Source of the DNA: Doryteuthis pealeii
Taxonomy: Eukaryota > Mollusca > Cephalopoda > Myopsida > Loliginidae
Assembly: GCA_023376005.1 (NCBI GenBank)
Contig: CM042157.1
Span: 56,469,221-56,533,220, forward strand
DNA length: 64,000 nucleotides
Direction: 5' to 3'
In this document: in pieces, positions 48,746 through 62,752 of the stretch
How the letters are laid out: every line of letters begins with the position of its first letter
Numbering within the stretch: the first letter of the stretch is position 1
The notes under the pieces: model-generated
The model's input: only the letters and a program-made list of their open reading frames with translations
The model's database searches: none
Told to the model about the DNA's origin: nothing
Position numbers and translations under genes: made by a program

Positions 48746-51208
48746 CGCTTTCACCCTGTCTTTCTTTTTCTTTAGATCTTTTTCTTTGTCTCTTTCACGG
48801 GAATTACCTCCCTTGCCTGCCGAACAGATCTTCTGTTTGGCATTAGATGGCGAGACTGCTTTTGCCGACAGGGAATGTTTCACACCATTTTATGCACAAA
48901 GAAAATAATGAGGGATGTTAACGTTAGAATTCATATTATACAAATTTTTATGCACTTAATAATCAGGTTATATTCTTACTTTTCTTTTGTATTTTCTTCA
49001 AGTATCGACTGATTACTCCTGTCGTAACTCCCAGATTTGCAATCTCCTGTTCCGAAAAACTCATGAAAGGGCTCGCCGATATTGCCCACAAGTACGATTT
49101 ACCAATACAGGTAAGTACAAAAAATAAAAATAAACAGTAGTAGTAGTAGTATACAAGAGTGGTTCAATAGTGGAGTATGTGGAGTACCCCTTCACCGCCA
49201 TTATTCTCAGGTCCACTCTGAGTGGTAGTATCTGTTAGGGTCCCATCTATTAGTTATATAAATAAAAAAAAGAGTTTTAAAAATTAAGTTTGAAAAAAAT
49301 TGCAACATTTCACTCAGACCCTTAGGCTAGACGGTCGGTCGGTCGGTCGGTCGGTCAATCAGCTGGTCACGTTAAGTCCTAGCACTTATATGATTGTACT
49401 GACCCTATTGCCCTTATGGCAAATCCCCAACCCTTTTTCTCATATGGGTGCTAGAAGGGGGTGGCTAAATGTCTTGGTGTCCTGTGTATGACATTAAACT
49501 GCATCTAATGGCAAAGTTCCAGTTTTGAGGTCTGGGGAATGTGGAGCACTCCTTCATCACCATTGCTCCCAGGTCCACTCTGACCCGAAGTGGCAGTACT
49601 CTGACCATCAATGGGTTAAATAGAAAAATGTGTTTACAAAAAATGAGTATCTATTAAGAATAATCTATTTCAAAACTTTGTAGGTATCACGCCTCCTAAT
49701 TGACAGTCTATATTCTATCCAAGATGTATAGACCGCGTTCGTTGCGTGTAACTTAACTCCTCCCAGTAAAGAAGACAAAAAAACCGTGGGTAGAATCACA
49801 AGTTTTTATTGAATTACCGAGAAGTGTAAAAAGCTTGGTACCATGAAAGTCTTGTAGAAACGGAGAGAAACTAAAACGTGTCCACTCTGGACAGCGCCAG
49901 ATTCGAAAAGAATTAAATAGGCGCCATGTCCCAGGAAACTGGAAGTAGCCGGTGTAAGGAGAACCCCGTTCGCTAAGAAGGGAATTACCAAAGGGAGATA
50001 AATAGGGTTAAAGGGAAGTAACTAGGGTCAAAAGGGGAATAACTTGTACGAGAAACATCTATACGTAAGGTGATAGTCGGCATTAAATGACCCACCGAAG
50101 TTGATATGCCGTAAATCAAAACAAAACAAACAAAACAAAAACTGAAAAAAATTGAATACCCAACAAGAATGAATAAAAGCAAAAGATCTTCAGCATGAAA
50201 TAACCCAACAAGGGTTGACATGCTGTAAAATCCAACTAATCAACCAATCGTAGCCTAACATGCAGTTACTAGTTTAAATTCGATCTGAAATGTTCACTGT
50301 ATAATGTTCGTGTTAAGCGGTAGAACGTCTGACAACCAGACTGGGAATGTAGAATATGCGGACTGCACCTCTGCACAGGGGTAAAATCCCCCAATGGGAT
50401 CGCCTGTTCGCCGTGAGTGGCGACATGTGATGCTTAAGGACGGAATCATGGTGGCTGAGCAGAAGAATTTGAATTCCTCTACTAGTTTGTCTGCGATCCA
50501 GGACATTGACGGCTCGCTTACGTTGCTCATTTCGACAAAAATAATATTATAACAAATTCAAAAAATGTGAAATATAGTGTTATTAAATGTTTGTTCCAGA
50601 GAACAATTCTTTTTATTACTGCAAACACTTTTCGTTTTTCTTTGTTTTGTTTTTAGAATTTCTGTTCGAAAATGTCGGGTTGCGTTGGGCGATAGGACTT
50701 AACTTCTTAATTCGTCCAAAAAAGGGTTTTTCGTCCAAAAAGTTGGCATAACTTTTTTCCAGTTAGTCTTGTTCGATGTTATAATCCTTTTTTCTGGTGA
50801 ATGTTCAAATCCCAGGGCTGCCACCATGTCAGTATATCTGAATTAAATGGAGTACACTCGGACGACGTGTGAAGGGTTAAGAAGCAATGTTTATTCTCCG
50901 GTAAGCTTAGAGTTCAATACATTAACATCACAGAGTGAACTAGTTTCTAAACTTTGTGCCACCTAACCCGGACCCTAATTAATCCCATATTTTATACCCC
51001 CTCTATTATTATTGTTATTTTTTTTATTTTTTTACATCTGAAAATTGAGACCTAAGCATATTACGCTATGTTTTTAAATATAAGACTTGCGTACTAAGAT
51101 TCTATCACGTGAACACGTATCACGCTATTCAACCGTCTGAAGATTACCAAATACGCATGATACTTTAGCAACGGTAAATTAGTACCATGATATTTTATTA
51201 TATATTAT

Positions 51209-51257
<49 letters not shown>

Positions 51258-53313
51258 TGTCTGCCTGTCTGTCTGTAATTTTTATTTTATTTACAAAGTT
51301 GTAGAGTTTCATTGCTGTAGAGTTTGGTAATGAACAGAAATGCTGATAGGTACGCGTCCTACGTCCTGACCCGCAAAAATCTAAAAGGACGCCGTAAAAT
51401 CGTATCCATGCGTCCCAGTGTTTTTCTTTTTTCTTCCCTCACAATTTCAAGCTAACTGTAAATACATTTCAATAGTTTCTTAGGAACGAATTACACAGGA
51501 TAGGTTACAAGGTAGTAGTTAGACGGCTTTACTTGGGACCCATCATTTTTCCCGGGGACTCGTTCAAAGCAAATATGTGCGTCCCAGAATGCACTAAATC
51601 AAAAAGCATCACTGAATGAATAATATAATATCTATTCCACGAGAAATAATAAATTCCATGTATTTTTGGTTTTGAAGAAAATTTATTTGTTTATGAATGA
51701 TTGTTAAAGTTGGGCAATTCTGTATTTACTGAGCTTGATCGTATCTATCACAAGGCTACAATATACGTGCATAATTTATTTTGTGTTTTATTTCAGACTC
51801 ACATTAACGAGAATCAAAAGGAAATTGCCGAAGTAGAACGTTTGTTCCCGAACAAAACTTATGCAGAAACGTATCATTCAATGGGTCTCTTGAATAACAA
51901 GGTAAAGTTGATTTGTATATTTGTTATAAATTGAGTATTGCAGTTAACAGAGAAAGTGGGAAGAAAATACAATTAGTATTTAAGATCTCTACATCTTAAA
52001 TACTAATTCGTAGAGGTTCGCAAAGAATATTAAAAGACGAATAAAATATATGACACAGTTTAGGTAGAAAATACGGAGAAATAATAAAGCAAATGCATAT
52101 GATTATAAAATAACAAATAGATTTATTCAGAGAATAAATTTGCAAGTATTCAACAAATATGTAAATGTTCAAAAGGAATAGTGTAGATGATATGTGTAAT
52201 GTAAAATGTAAAAGTTCGTATGTTAAGTTAGGAAAAGTTCGTTTTGATGTGGACAGAAATGAGAAATAAGTTTGTGTATCTGACCGGCTGAAATGGATTC
52301 CTGATGTTGACTGCGGTGGTATGATTGAATGGTAATAATAGTAATTGTGTTGAGGACGGTGGAATTGTTAGGTCTGACACCTGTTTCTATGTGGCAGCGA
52401 GACGAGATCTCTGTGTTTGTTTGTCGTTGGGTATGTCCGGTTTGACTGTGAGGTGAAGTCTGTCTCGTCTGCTAGCGAAATGAATTCTGTCCGTCTGATA
52501 GCGAAATGGGTTCTGTTTTATTGTTGATTTCTTATCCATCTTTTATAATTAGAAGATAGGATCGAAAAGTAATTAACTTTTTGGCGCAAACGCGCGGACG
52601 TAGTAGTGAGCAATACTAACCTAGCCAATCGATTCTGATTTTTGTGTAAACATTTGTCCTAATCACTTTTCCTTAAATCTTTGGAAAAGGATTTGTGTTC
52701 GTGTGTTTGATTTAATTACTTTTCCTTAAGTTTGGAAAAAGGATTGTGTGGTGTGTTTGTTTTAATTTCTTTCCCTTAAATTTGGGAAGAGAAATGTGTA
52801 CGTGTATTTATTTTAAAAATATAGAATTGTATTCTTTAAAGATAAGTAAAAAAAAAAAAATGAAAAAAAGGTTTACTAGGCAAGATACAAGTGAACAGAG
52901 TAATTAGCTAGGTTGCATAAACAAATCCCGCGAGATCTCGTTGTTCTCTCTCGAGGTTTCATCAGAGAGTATTTACAGAAAACGGACTATTTCATTCTCC
53001 TTATTTAAGTACTATATGACAATATTACCGTATATAAATAAATATTTGCGTTAGAAGTAATGTGTATGAGGAGGGGGGCTCTCGAAGTAGTTTTGACTAA
53101 CGAGAAGATTGCCCCTTTGGTTTGAATTCAGGTTTACTTCTCCTAGTTGGTTGCCATACCAAGGTTAAAGAGCCCAGTTTTGCCCTAATATTTACGCATA
53201 GTTAAAGGGAGAATAGTTGGATTTGTACCTTTCTTAAAGGTATTAGCGCTATGTGATATGCAAACAGCTGTATCTATTTCCTACGTGGTGTAACCATCCT
53301 CCAATAGACTTCA

Positions 53314-53344
<31 letters not shown>

Positions 53345-56300
53345 AGCCTTGAAATGAAAAAAGCCTTTTTGAAAGCTTTAAAGTTTTTAAAATTATTTTA
53401 AACCTTTAAAAGCGTTTTTTAATTAGAAATTTAAAAAAAAAACGCTTTTAAAGGTTTATAATTTTCAAAAGTTTTAAAGCTTCAAATTCTAAAATAAAAT
53501 GAAAGCATTAGGATTAAATTTTTTAAAGTTTGTAAAAATTTTTGATAAGAAAGTAAAAATAATTAATTTAGAGTAGCCGCCCTTGGATCAACCATGTTTG
53601 TATTTTGTCCCCTAAGGGTCGTGGCTGCCTGTGGCCTGACTTTGATAGTAACAGCAGCAGTTGTTGCGGCAAGGGTGGCTGACTATGCTATTTAAGTAAC
53701 GTTTTGGCGGGATTTGACCCTCTTTTGAAATGATTTGGTGAGACGAGGTAGGTGCTTCTGATACGTACGAGGGATGTTGTCCAATATGGTGGATGCTTCC
53801 CTTGTCACTGAATCCTGGTTCGATTTTCATGAGAGCCTGTTTTCTGCAAGGGATGGAGAAATTTCTATGAAAGAAATATCCTTTGTCGAAGACAGTATTC
53901 CTTTTTATGTCTGTAACCAGCAAAAACTCACGGCTACAGGAAGGAAGAACTGGTACACGACGATCCTGAAGAAAAGCTTCAACCCAAGAAGAACTCCTTA
54001 TTCATTGTTTAGCGTTGGCTGCAGGAACCTGTTTGGCAGGAGGTTGGTTCTGAAAAAATGTTCCCTTAGATTGCGCAGGCAGGAAGATTGACATCGGGTT
54101 GGAGATTTGAAAGTATTGGTACAAAAGACTCTTTTGGTATTCCCTCCTTTTGGCAGCTTGGCTGTAAAGACTCTCTTCTAAAAGAACATTCTTATTGTCT
54201 TTTCTAAGAACTTTGTTTAGTAGTTTGATACTACAATATTATGTGACCTCACAGAGGTCAGACCGAGAAAAAAAAAGGACTAAGTATTTTATGTTTTTCT
54301 TCTTTATTTTTATTATTGTGTCTATATTTTGTATGTACGTAAATTTATTATTTTATTTTTTGGTACTTTATGTCCGTTGGACTTTTGCAAGCGGAATAAT
54401 TCTTGCAATTTAAATAAATCTTGTTTAAAGGCTCACGGCGACTTTTTTGTCTTATTTTCCAAACGCTCTGACTTGCATATTTCTGTAACTTTTGGTTTGT
54501 TTCAAGTTCGGGCATTACTACTACGTAATGTTACAATTTTATCTCGGAGAGTTCGGGGGTAAAATCCCGATAAGTTTTAAAGCTTCAAATTCTAAAATAA
54601 AATGAAAGCATTATGATTGAATTTAAAAAAGGTTTAACGCTTTATAATTAAAAGAATAGTTTCTGAAATTTAAAAAAAAAAGAAGTTTTTCAAGCTTTAT
54701 ATCTTTTTAAAGCTCCGGGACAATTGAATTTATATGATGAACATAAAAATTTTCATCTTTTTTTTTTTTTTTTTTTTTCACAGACAATCCTTGCTCACAA
54801 TATTTACTGTCCTTATGAGGATATAACCCTCATCAAAAACCAAGGAGCCGGGGTTTCTCACTGCCCCATTTCTAATACAAAGTAAGGGTTTTTGTCTATC
54901 TATCACCCAACCCCCTAACGAACACTAATGTGACACAAAGGATATTTAATGTGGGTCCTCACAAATGTCTACCTTGAACCATACCTATTTCCCGTGGCCA
55001 ATGTTGCAAAAATGCCAATCGACAAGCCCCAACCACTCTTTTGTGCAACTGAAAAGTGCTGACCTAGAGTTGAAACCATGCGGAACCAAATATACATTCT
55101 TCAATTTTGTGCCTCGTCTTCTTACCCAAAGAGAAGAATAAAGTTGATCATAGCCGTGATGACCGGAAAACAGTCCCATATCAAATAAGGTTATTATCTC
55201 CTTAACTAATGTATTATCTTGGTACAATATTGGTACAGAAATTTATCCCAAAGATACAGGCGGATGTGAACATCACCTATTGTATGATTGTTATAATGTA
55301 TGTTAGTATTAGATCCGCCAGCTTCTGGTTTACATGTATTCTATTGGGTGAGCCTTAAGGGTTAATCTGTTGTCATTCTAAAAATGTACGATAGAAAAAT
55401 TATATATAATGGTTGGCTGGTGTTATGGTTAAGCCTTTTTATATATATATTTACCAACTCCTCCGCACGAGCAGGATGTGACACAAAGTCAATTTCTTAA
55501 ACGGAGTTCAACAGGTTTAAATTCAGAGTTTTCCTTCTCCTAGACCGGTTGCCTAACCAAGGTTAAAAAGCCCACTCTGCCCTACTATTTACCCATAGCT
55601 GGAGGGAGAGTAGTATTCATACCTTTCCCAAGGGCATTAGCGCTAAGTGAAATGCAATGACCACATCCAGGATTTGAACTCTGGGTGACGAGTCCATTTC
55701 CTATGACTTTAACCATTACACCACGCGCTTCCTACTAAGCCTTATATAAGCCTTTTTATAACCCACTTTATAAAAAGGGTAACTGAGAGTTCTTTAAGCG
55801 AGAATTTTAAAAAAGTCAACACTCTTTTGATAACAGGGTAAGAACTGAATTTTATTTCAAAGATTTGGTGCCTGTCGGTGTATGTATATGTGTGCGCATG
55901 TCAAGTATTTGTGTGTGCTGATGACCGGAAATGACACAGCTTTATTTATGAGGTCACAACAGTTGTTTGTTTGGTTGGTTGGTTTTACAACATGTCAACT
56001 CTTGTTGGGTTATCTAGCGGTACGCACCAACTGAGAGGCTCAACACCAGCCCAGCACATAGACATTTTGGCAGTCGACATGGTCGATAGTCCCAGTCACA
56101 GAAGCAATACTAACATCCCACTAATCATACTATGCTGAAGAAGCATATAGTTATTTACTAAGCTTTGCCAGAAAAATTGTGCACCCAGTGATACTCGAAC
56201 TCTTTATCAATGGTCTACCAGTATAGCCTGCTAACCATTACATCAACCGAGGTACAACAGAGGAGCGGCACTACTTCCTGTAATCATGACCCAACAATAA

Positions 56301-59300
56301 AGATGTTTTTTTACGCAGCATAGTTGACGTCCTAGTTTATACACTAACGTAATAGTTTCTACATATGATGTGAAAATTTTAGATGAGTTGAATGAGAATT
56401 GGTTAAATTATTAGATTACAAAATCATATCAATCAGAAACACCAAGTACATCTCAAATTACATAATTTATTTTTCTAAAACACCTGGTACATCTTAAATG
56501 ATATCAAATTTTTCTAAAACACCCACTGCATCTAAAATGATATCAATTTTTCAGAAACACCCTCTACATCTCAAATGATATCAATTTTTAAACACCTTGT
56601 ATATGCAGTAATATTCCATGCACCAGTAAACAATATTTTTAAATTATCCTCTGCTGAAATGTGAAGTAATACGTGGGGTCTTATATGACATCAAATACTT
56701 TTTTTCTGCTTTCCAGTCTTAAAAGCGGGATGTTCTGGGCCAGACAACAATTGGATGCTGGCGTCAAACTTGGTTTGGGAACAGGTGAGTAAATTATGGA
56801 CGATTACAACAATTACACATTAGAGTAAGAGGAGGGGGGAAGAGGAGTTTTCCTTCTCCTAGACCGGTTGCCATCCCACGGTTAAAGACCTCAATTTACC
56901 CTACTGTTCAATCATAGATACAGAGAGAATAGTTGTATTCGTACCTTTCCCATAGGTGTTATACATAAAGTCAATTTCTTAAGTGGGGTTTAACAGGTTT
57001 GAATTCAGAGTTTTCCTTCTCCTAAACAGGTTAGAACCCAGCCTTATTGGAAATTGGGTTATCTGCCCCTCAACCAGAAGTCCGGACAATAGGGGGCAAA
57101 GATAGAACCCTGATTCAGCAGAACAGACAAGCACCCGTGAGAGGTATACGTGGAAGTCGTCAGCAGACAACACTAGCAGCGACACAAAAGAACAACCACA
57201 GAACCAACTGCTGAGGCAATACGACACGCGCTAAGTTTCTTTGTCCTATACATACATAATATTTCCGCCGAGCGAACGTCTCTGGCAACATTTATGAACT
57301 CTTTAAACACTTTAAACACAAGTTGTATCTCTTACAGACATCAAACACATTTCACATTTCACATTTCACATTACTCCAATAAACTATTAACCCAATTATA
57401 TACCCTATAATTGCCTAGTCTCCTTTCCTTTGCGACATAATTACTATTTCTCCCCAGTATTTCTGTTATTTTGCCAGAGACGTTCGCTCGGCGGAAATAT
57501 CATGTATGTATAGGACAAAGAAACTTAGCTCGTGTCGTATTGTCTCAGCAGTTGGTTCTGTGGTTGTTCTTTTGTGTCGCTGCTAGTGTTGTCTGCCTGA
57601 CGACTTCCAAGTATGCCTCTCACGGGTGCTTGTCTGTTCTGCTGAATCAGGGTTCTATCTCTGTCTCCTATTGTCCGGACTTCCGATTGAGGGGTAGATA
57701 AACCAATTTCCAATAGCCTGTCCAACTATTCACTCCTAGCTGGAGGGATAATAGTTGGATTCATAACTTTCCCAAGGGTATTAGTGCTATGTGAAATACA
57801 GTCTTGTTCAAAATTCGAACTCGAATCGCTGAGACCATTTTCTACAATGATAACCATTACACAACACGCCTCCGTCAATTAATTTTGTATATGTACTGTG
57901 CACATAAACGTTTATTTATTTAGTCAGTTTTTACTTGAGCGTCAGTCGTGTATTCCTTTGATAGTTAAACTTTATCATTGTTGAATTTTGGAACTGTTAT
58001 CTTGGTTCTCAGTCGTTGAAGTAGCAGTAAGATGTATTTTGTCGCGACCCGTGTTGACAATTCGGTTTTTATCCTAAACGTCTTTTGGCACATAGTTTAA
58101 ACGCCTCTAAAGATTAATTGCTTTTTATCAACAGGTTTATTAACTTATGGGGAGTGGTTTGGTTCGTTCGTATTTGTATCCAATCCTCCAATACAGTTGG
58201 TTCTTCCTTCTTGTGGGCTGATAAGCTGAAATGGAATTTAGTGAAAGAAGCGAAGGAACAGAGATGTGGGTGACTTTAGAGTAAGACCTTTATTAGCGGG
58301 TTCACACTTTTTTTAGGGGGAATATTTCCCGAGCAAGTCAATAAGTGTTTCCTCTCCAAAGTCTTGGAGTCAAAAGGGCTGAGAGACTTTTTGGCGCCAA
58401 GAATTTGGAGAGTTTTTTTGCGCATGCTCAGAGGGCTCTTCTGGTCTGAAGCCTTCTGGGAGATTGTTACTTTTTTGTGTCTTTTATTTATTTTTATTTG
58501 GTTAATTTTATTTTCATTAATGCCCAAAAACTCTCGAAAGAGTAAAACCTGTTTGTCCAAATTATGGGGTTGGCTGGGAGAGAAAAGATAAGCGTGTCAT
58601 CCCGATGATTCCTCAGACGATAAAGGAAGCCGAAAGTCTATGGACCGATGACAATTTAAAGTTTAGTACGTTGCTAAAAAAAGTGGGGCACTAAAGGAGT
58701 TAATTTTTAAGGAAACTTATGCTACTATGTGTAACACAACATATTTATATTATTCTCTTTGAATATAAGACTTCTACTCTCTAGACAAAGGATAATAGTC
58801 CTGGACACAATAGATTTTGGCGTTAAAATAGGGAAAATCATTCTATGAAATGATGACGTACTTGGGGTTTTTTTTGGAAAGGATAATTTTATTTTTTTAG
58901 ATGTGATTTAACACCCTGACTTAGAGACCGGTCCAAATGAAAGTGGTTAAAAGACTTGAAAAACTGTTGTTTAAATCTTTAGAATTGTATAGATGTTGCC
59001 ATTACCGGTGTGTACCACTCCCGAACCCACCGAGCAGGGGAGGCAAATCTGCTTGGGGGTTCCAAAAGAACAGGTTTCATATATTTTCTATAAATACTTA
59101 TTTATGAAAATTGACCTATATGTATTTAACCAACCCCTCCGCAGGAGAAAAGTGTTGTAATGTTATAAGAGTTGACGATATTGTAGATATGGAATAAAGA
59201 CAATGATAATGCAGTGATAGCTTTAAGTGTTGTTTATTAAGCAAGCTACATAAGTTAAAGAATGATGAATAAGTGTTTTTCTAGGGACCGGAAATAGCCC

Positions 59301-60908
59301 TTCTAAAGAGTTCCTACTTTATTATTCTATGGTCTAAGGGAGGTAACTTCAGGTTACACTACAAGTCTGACACAATTTTTTAAAGCGGATTTTAACAGGT
59401 TTGAATTCAGAGTTTTCTTTCTCCTAAACCGGTTGCCACGCCACGGTTAAAGAGCCTTCTCTGTTCCACTATTTACCCAATAATAAGTAAAAACATCGGG
59501 GTGGTCTAAAGTCGGTATCAGTCCGCCAGCGAGGGAGTCTATCCCCTTTCAATAGCGCTAGACCAAGGAGATTGTTTTTGGTGTCTGAGGTGGAGCACCA
59601 CACATACAATCAGCTCCTCACTTTACCACACAGATCCCTGTGTTACTTGTACGCTGAGTGGGCGAGGGCCAGTATCGAACCCGGAACCTTGTGGTTCCTA
59701 GTCCGACACTCTACCGACTGTGGATTTATTACTTTCTCAATGGTAATGAAAATGAAAACAGCCTGGTCCAGAATTTGGATCGCTGTGTCTATTTCCTACG
59801 ACGATAATCATCAAACATCGTGCGCCTCCCCAAAATTGACATATAGTCGAATGGGAGTTCATATATTTCATATGAATACTACTTTATGAAATTTGACATA
59901 TAGTGGAGTCTCCGTATAATAGAATCAGTGGAAGGAATCATAAGATACGGAGGGTGGCACGAAACTCTAGCACCGGTTCTGGATATAGCATATTAATTTT
60001 GATAGCTAACCCTAACACTAAAACTCATCTAAAAAAATTTTCAGACAAATACTTCTATTAATTTTGCTCAGGCGATAAATTGTTTTTATATACTGATACC
60101 ATTCGAGGAAATGATATACATACACATCTTTTCTTTTTGGAAGTCCGTCGCAGACGACAATGACGTCAGTCCATGTCTTCAACAGTTGTGGACCCTCTGG
60201 TGGCTCATTAGTCCAATTCTGGACTTGCAGATACGGTCACTCACAGGGGAAATTCCCATCTACATTTGGTTGTTCATGACGACAAACACGTCGCCGCTCT
60301 GCAGTCCTGTTTATCTCATTATTTCGCCAACCCTGTCTGTTGGAGGTCAGATCTTACACGCTTGAAGGTGTGATGTTACATTTCTTCAGCGTTGTCTTAA
60401 TATGGTCTTTGAACCGCTTTTTGGGGGCTCCTGTGAGTTCACTGTAAAGTAGTTTACGGGGAAGTCTGTCTGCAGGCATGCGGATGGTGTGACCCAACCA
60501 TCGTAGTTTACATACAAATACAGTCTTCTACTCAACAGACAAAAAGACATTTCTTTCTCAAATAAACATAAATATAAGTTAGGATGTGTGAGTATTTTAA
60601 GACTTTTCCTTAACAAAAATACTTTCATGTGCAATGTTTGTTCGGGATATATTTTTTTTCTTTTACTATTCTTGTTAATTTTTCATTTTCTTTTGTGTAG
60701 ACATAAGCGCTGGTTGCAGTGTATCCATGTTGGACACCATGAAAGGTGCTACGGCGGTATCTAATTTAATAAGTGATGGAACTTCACAGAAAGAACCAAT
60801 CAACTACAAGGAAGCGTTTCGTTTGGCCACTCTGGGTGGAAGCAAAGGTAAACGGTATTTTGTTTAACGGCATATCAACCCTTGTAGGCTATTTAATGCC
60901 AAATCTTG

Positions 60909-60964
<56 letters not shown>

Positions 60965-62708
60965 ATAAGTCAGATATACCTACTAATAGTTTCGCTTAGT
61001 AGCTCATCAGGGCAAAAATCTGACTCCGTTCGAGATGATATACATACACAGCTTTAGATAACCCTAGCGGTTTTATATATATATTATTTTTTCATATACA
61101 TATTTTATTTTTATTTTGGCCAAGTGTTATAGTATTAATCGATTATTTTCGGTTGGTACGATCCTCTTGGTCTTTTTTTTTTTTTTTTTTTTTCATTTTT
61201 TACACCAGGTGAAGTTTGGTAGTATATTTTTACTAAACTATTTGCCGGGGTTTTTTTTTTCTTGATTATTTAATACTAAATCCTTAAATATACTTTAGCA
61301 GTCCCCTTTGTAAGATACTCTGGGTCATTCTTAAAATGGACCAGGGAGGAACTCCGACTGGAGGAATACACTAAAATGAACAAGGAGAGACTAATTACAG
61401 CAGCCAGTAACAGCAATGACAACATAAGGGAAAACAGAAAAATAACAAAAAACTAGACAACATAAATGGGAAAAAAAAAAACTGGATCAAGTCACCAATA
61501 GGCACCCCATTTGCGAGCTGTTTTCACCTGTTGTTAGTAAACAAAATCAACAACACGATTTTTAAGCATTATAATTTCATACAAACTAAAGACACGTTTT
61601 TAACATTTTTTAAATAGTTTTCGATATTAATGAAAAAAATTATTTCAGAGATCTCAATTGGATTCGTATTCTGATTGAATAAAAACTATTTTAACATAAA
61701 AATGTGTCTGTCGTTTAAACTTTTACAATTAAAAAAAAAAATAACCATATTAGTTTAGCTTTAGTGCAAAATTAATTTTTTCAAATATGTTAACAACAAC
61801 ATGAAATAATTATTTTTTTAAATTAATATCAAAACCTATTTTAGTATAAAAACATGTCTTTGGTTTGTATGAAATTATAATGTCAAAAAATGTTGTTGTT
61901 GATTTTGTTTACTAACAACCGGTGAAAAGGAAAATTTCGTTCCTTTGCAACTGGGGTGACTATTGGTGACTTGATCCAAATAACTATATAGAGGCTTCAA
62001 GCGACAAACTGGGGAGAATGCACACGAGAAGACCTGGACATCGCTAAGATAGGGAAACCTTGAAACAAACTGCATCTCTTATGATAGCAGTACAAAATAA
62101 TGCCATAAGATCCAATTATGTCAAGGCGAATATTGATAATACTCAACAGAATAGCAAGTTGGTTGAGTGGAGACAGAGATTAAACGGTTAAATATATAAT
62201 AAGCGAATGCAACAAACTTATACAAAAGGAATACAAGAGTAGGCATGATTGGGCGGGAACCTTGATCCACTGGGAATTACACAAAAGATCAAAATTTGAC
62301 CATGCTGAAAAATTCTATATGCACAAACCAGAATCCGTCCTAGAAAATGAGACAGATAAAATTCTCTTGGATTTTGAGATACAAACGGTTCACCTAATCC
62401 CAGCTAAAATACCAGACCTAGTATTAATTAACTTATCATCTAGTGGATTTTGATCATACAGTGAAAATTAAAGAAAATGAAAAAATAAACTAATGTCTGG
62501 ATCTTGCTAGATAACTGACAAAAGTATGGAACATGAGGGTGACAATGACTCGAATAATGATTGGAGTCCTTGGAAAAGTCCCAAGAAGCCGGAAAAGAAA
62601 CTCGATGAACTGGAGTATATATATAATTACCGATCATGCGAACTGATCCCATTAGAGGGTAATGAGAAGTTGCGTTATAGTAATACGAGGCATTACTCGA
62701 GGAAACGA

Positions 62709-62752
<44 letters not shown>

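Noticed and set aside
52920..52990. A further hammerhead (tttcatcagag)
   Set aside because: CUGAUGA is present on the minus strand, but no GAAA follows at the right distance and the stems do not form the core.
55915..55945. CUGAUGA...GAAA on the plus strand
   Set aside because: Only four bases separate the two motifs, too few for stem II.
57471..57725. Opposed 76- and 66-codon frames
   Set aside because: They mirror one another in the inverted arms of the foldback element.
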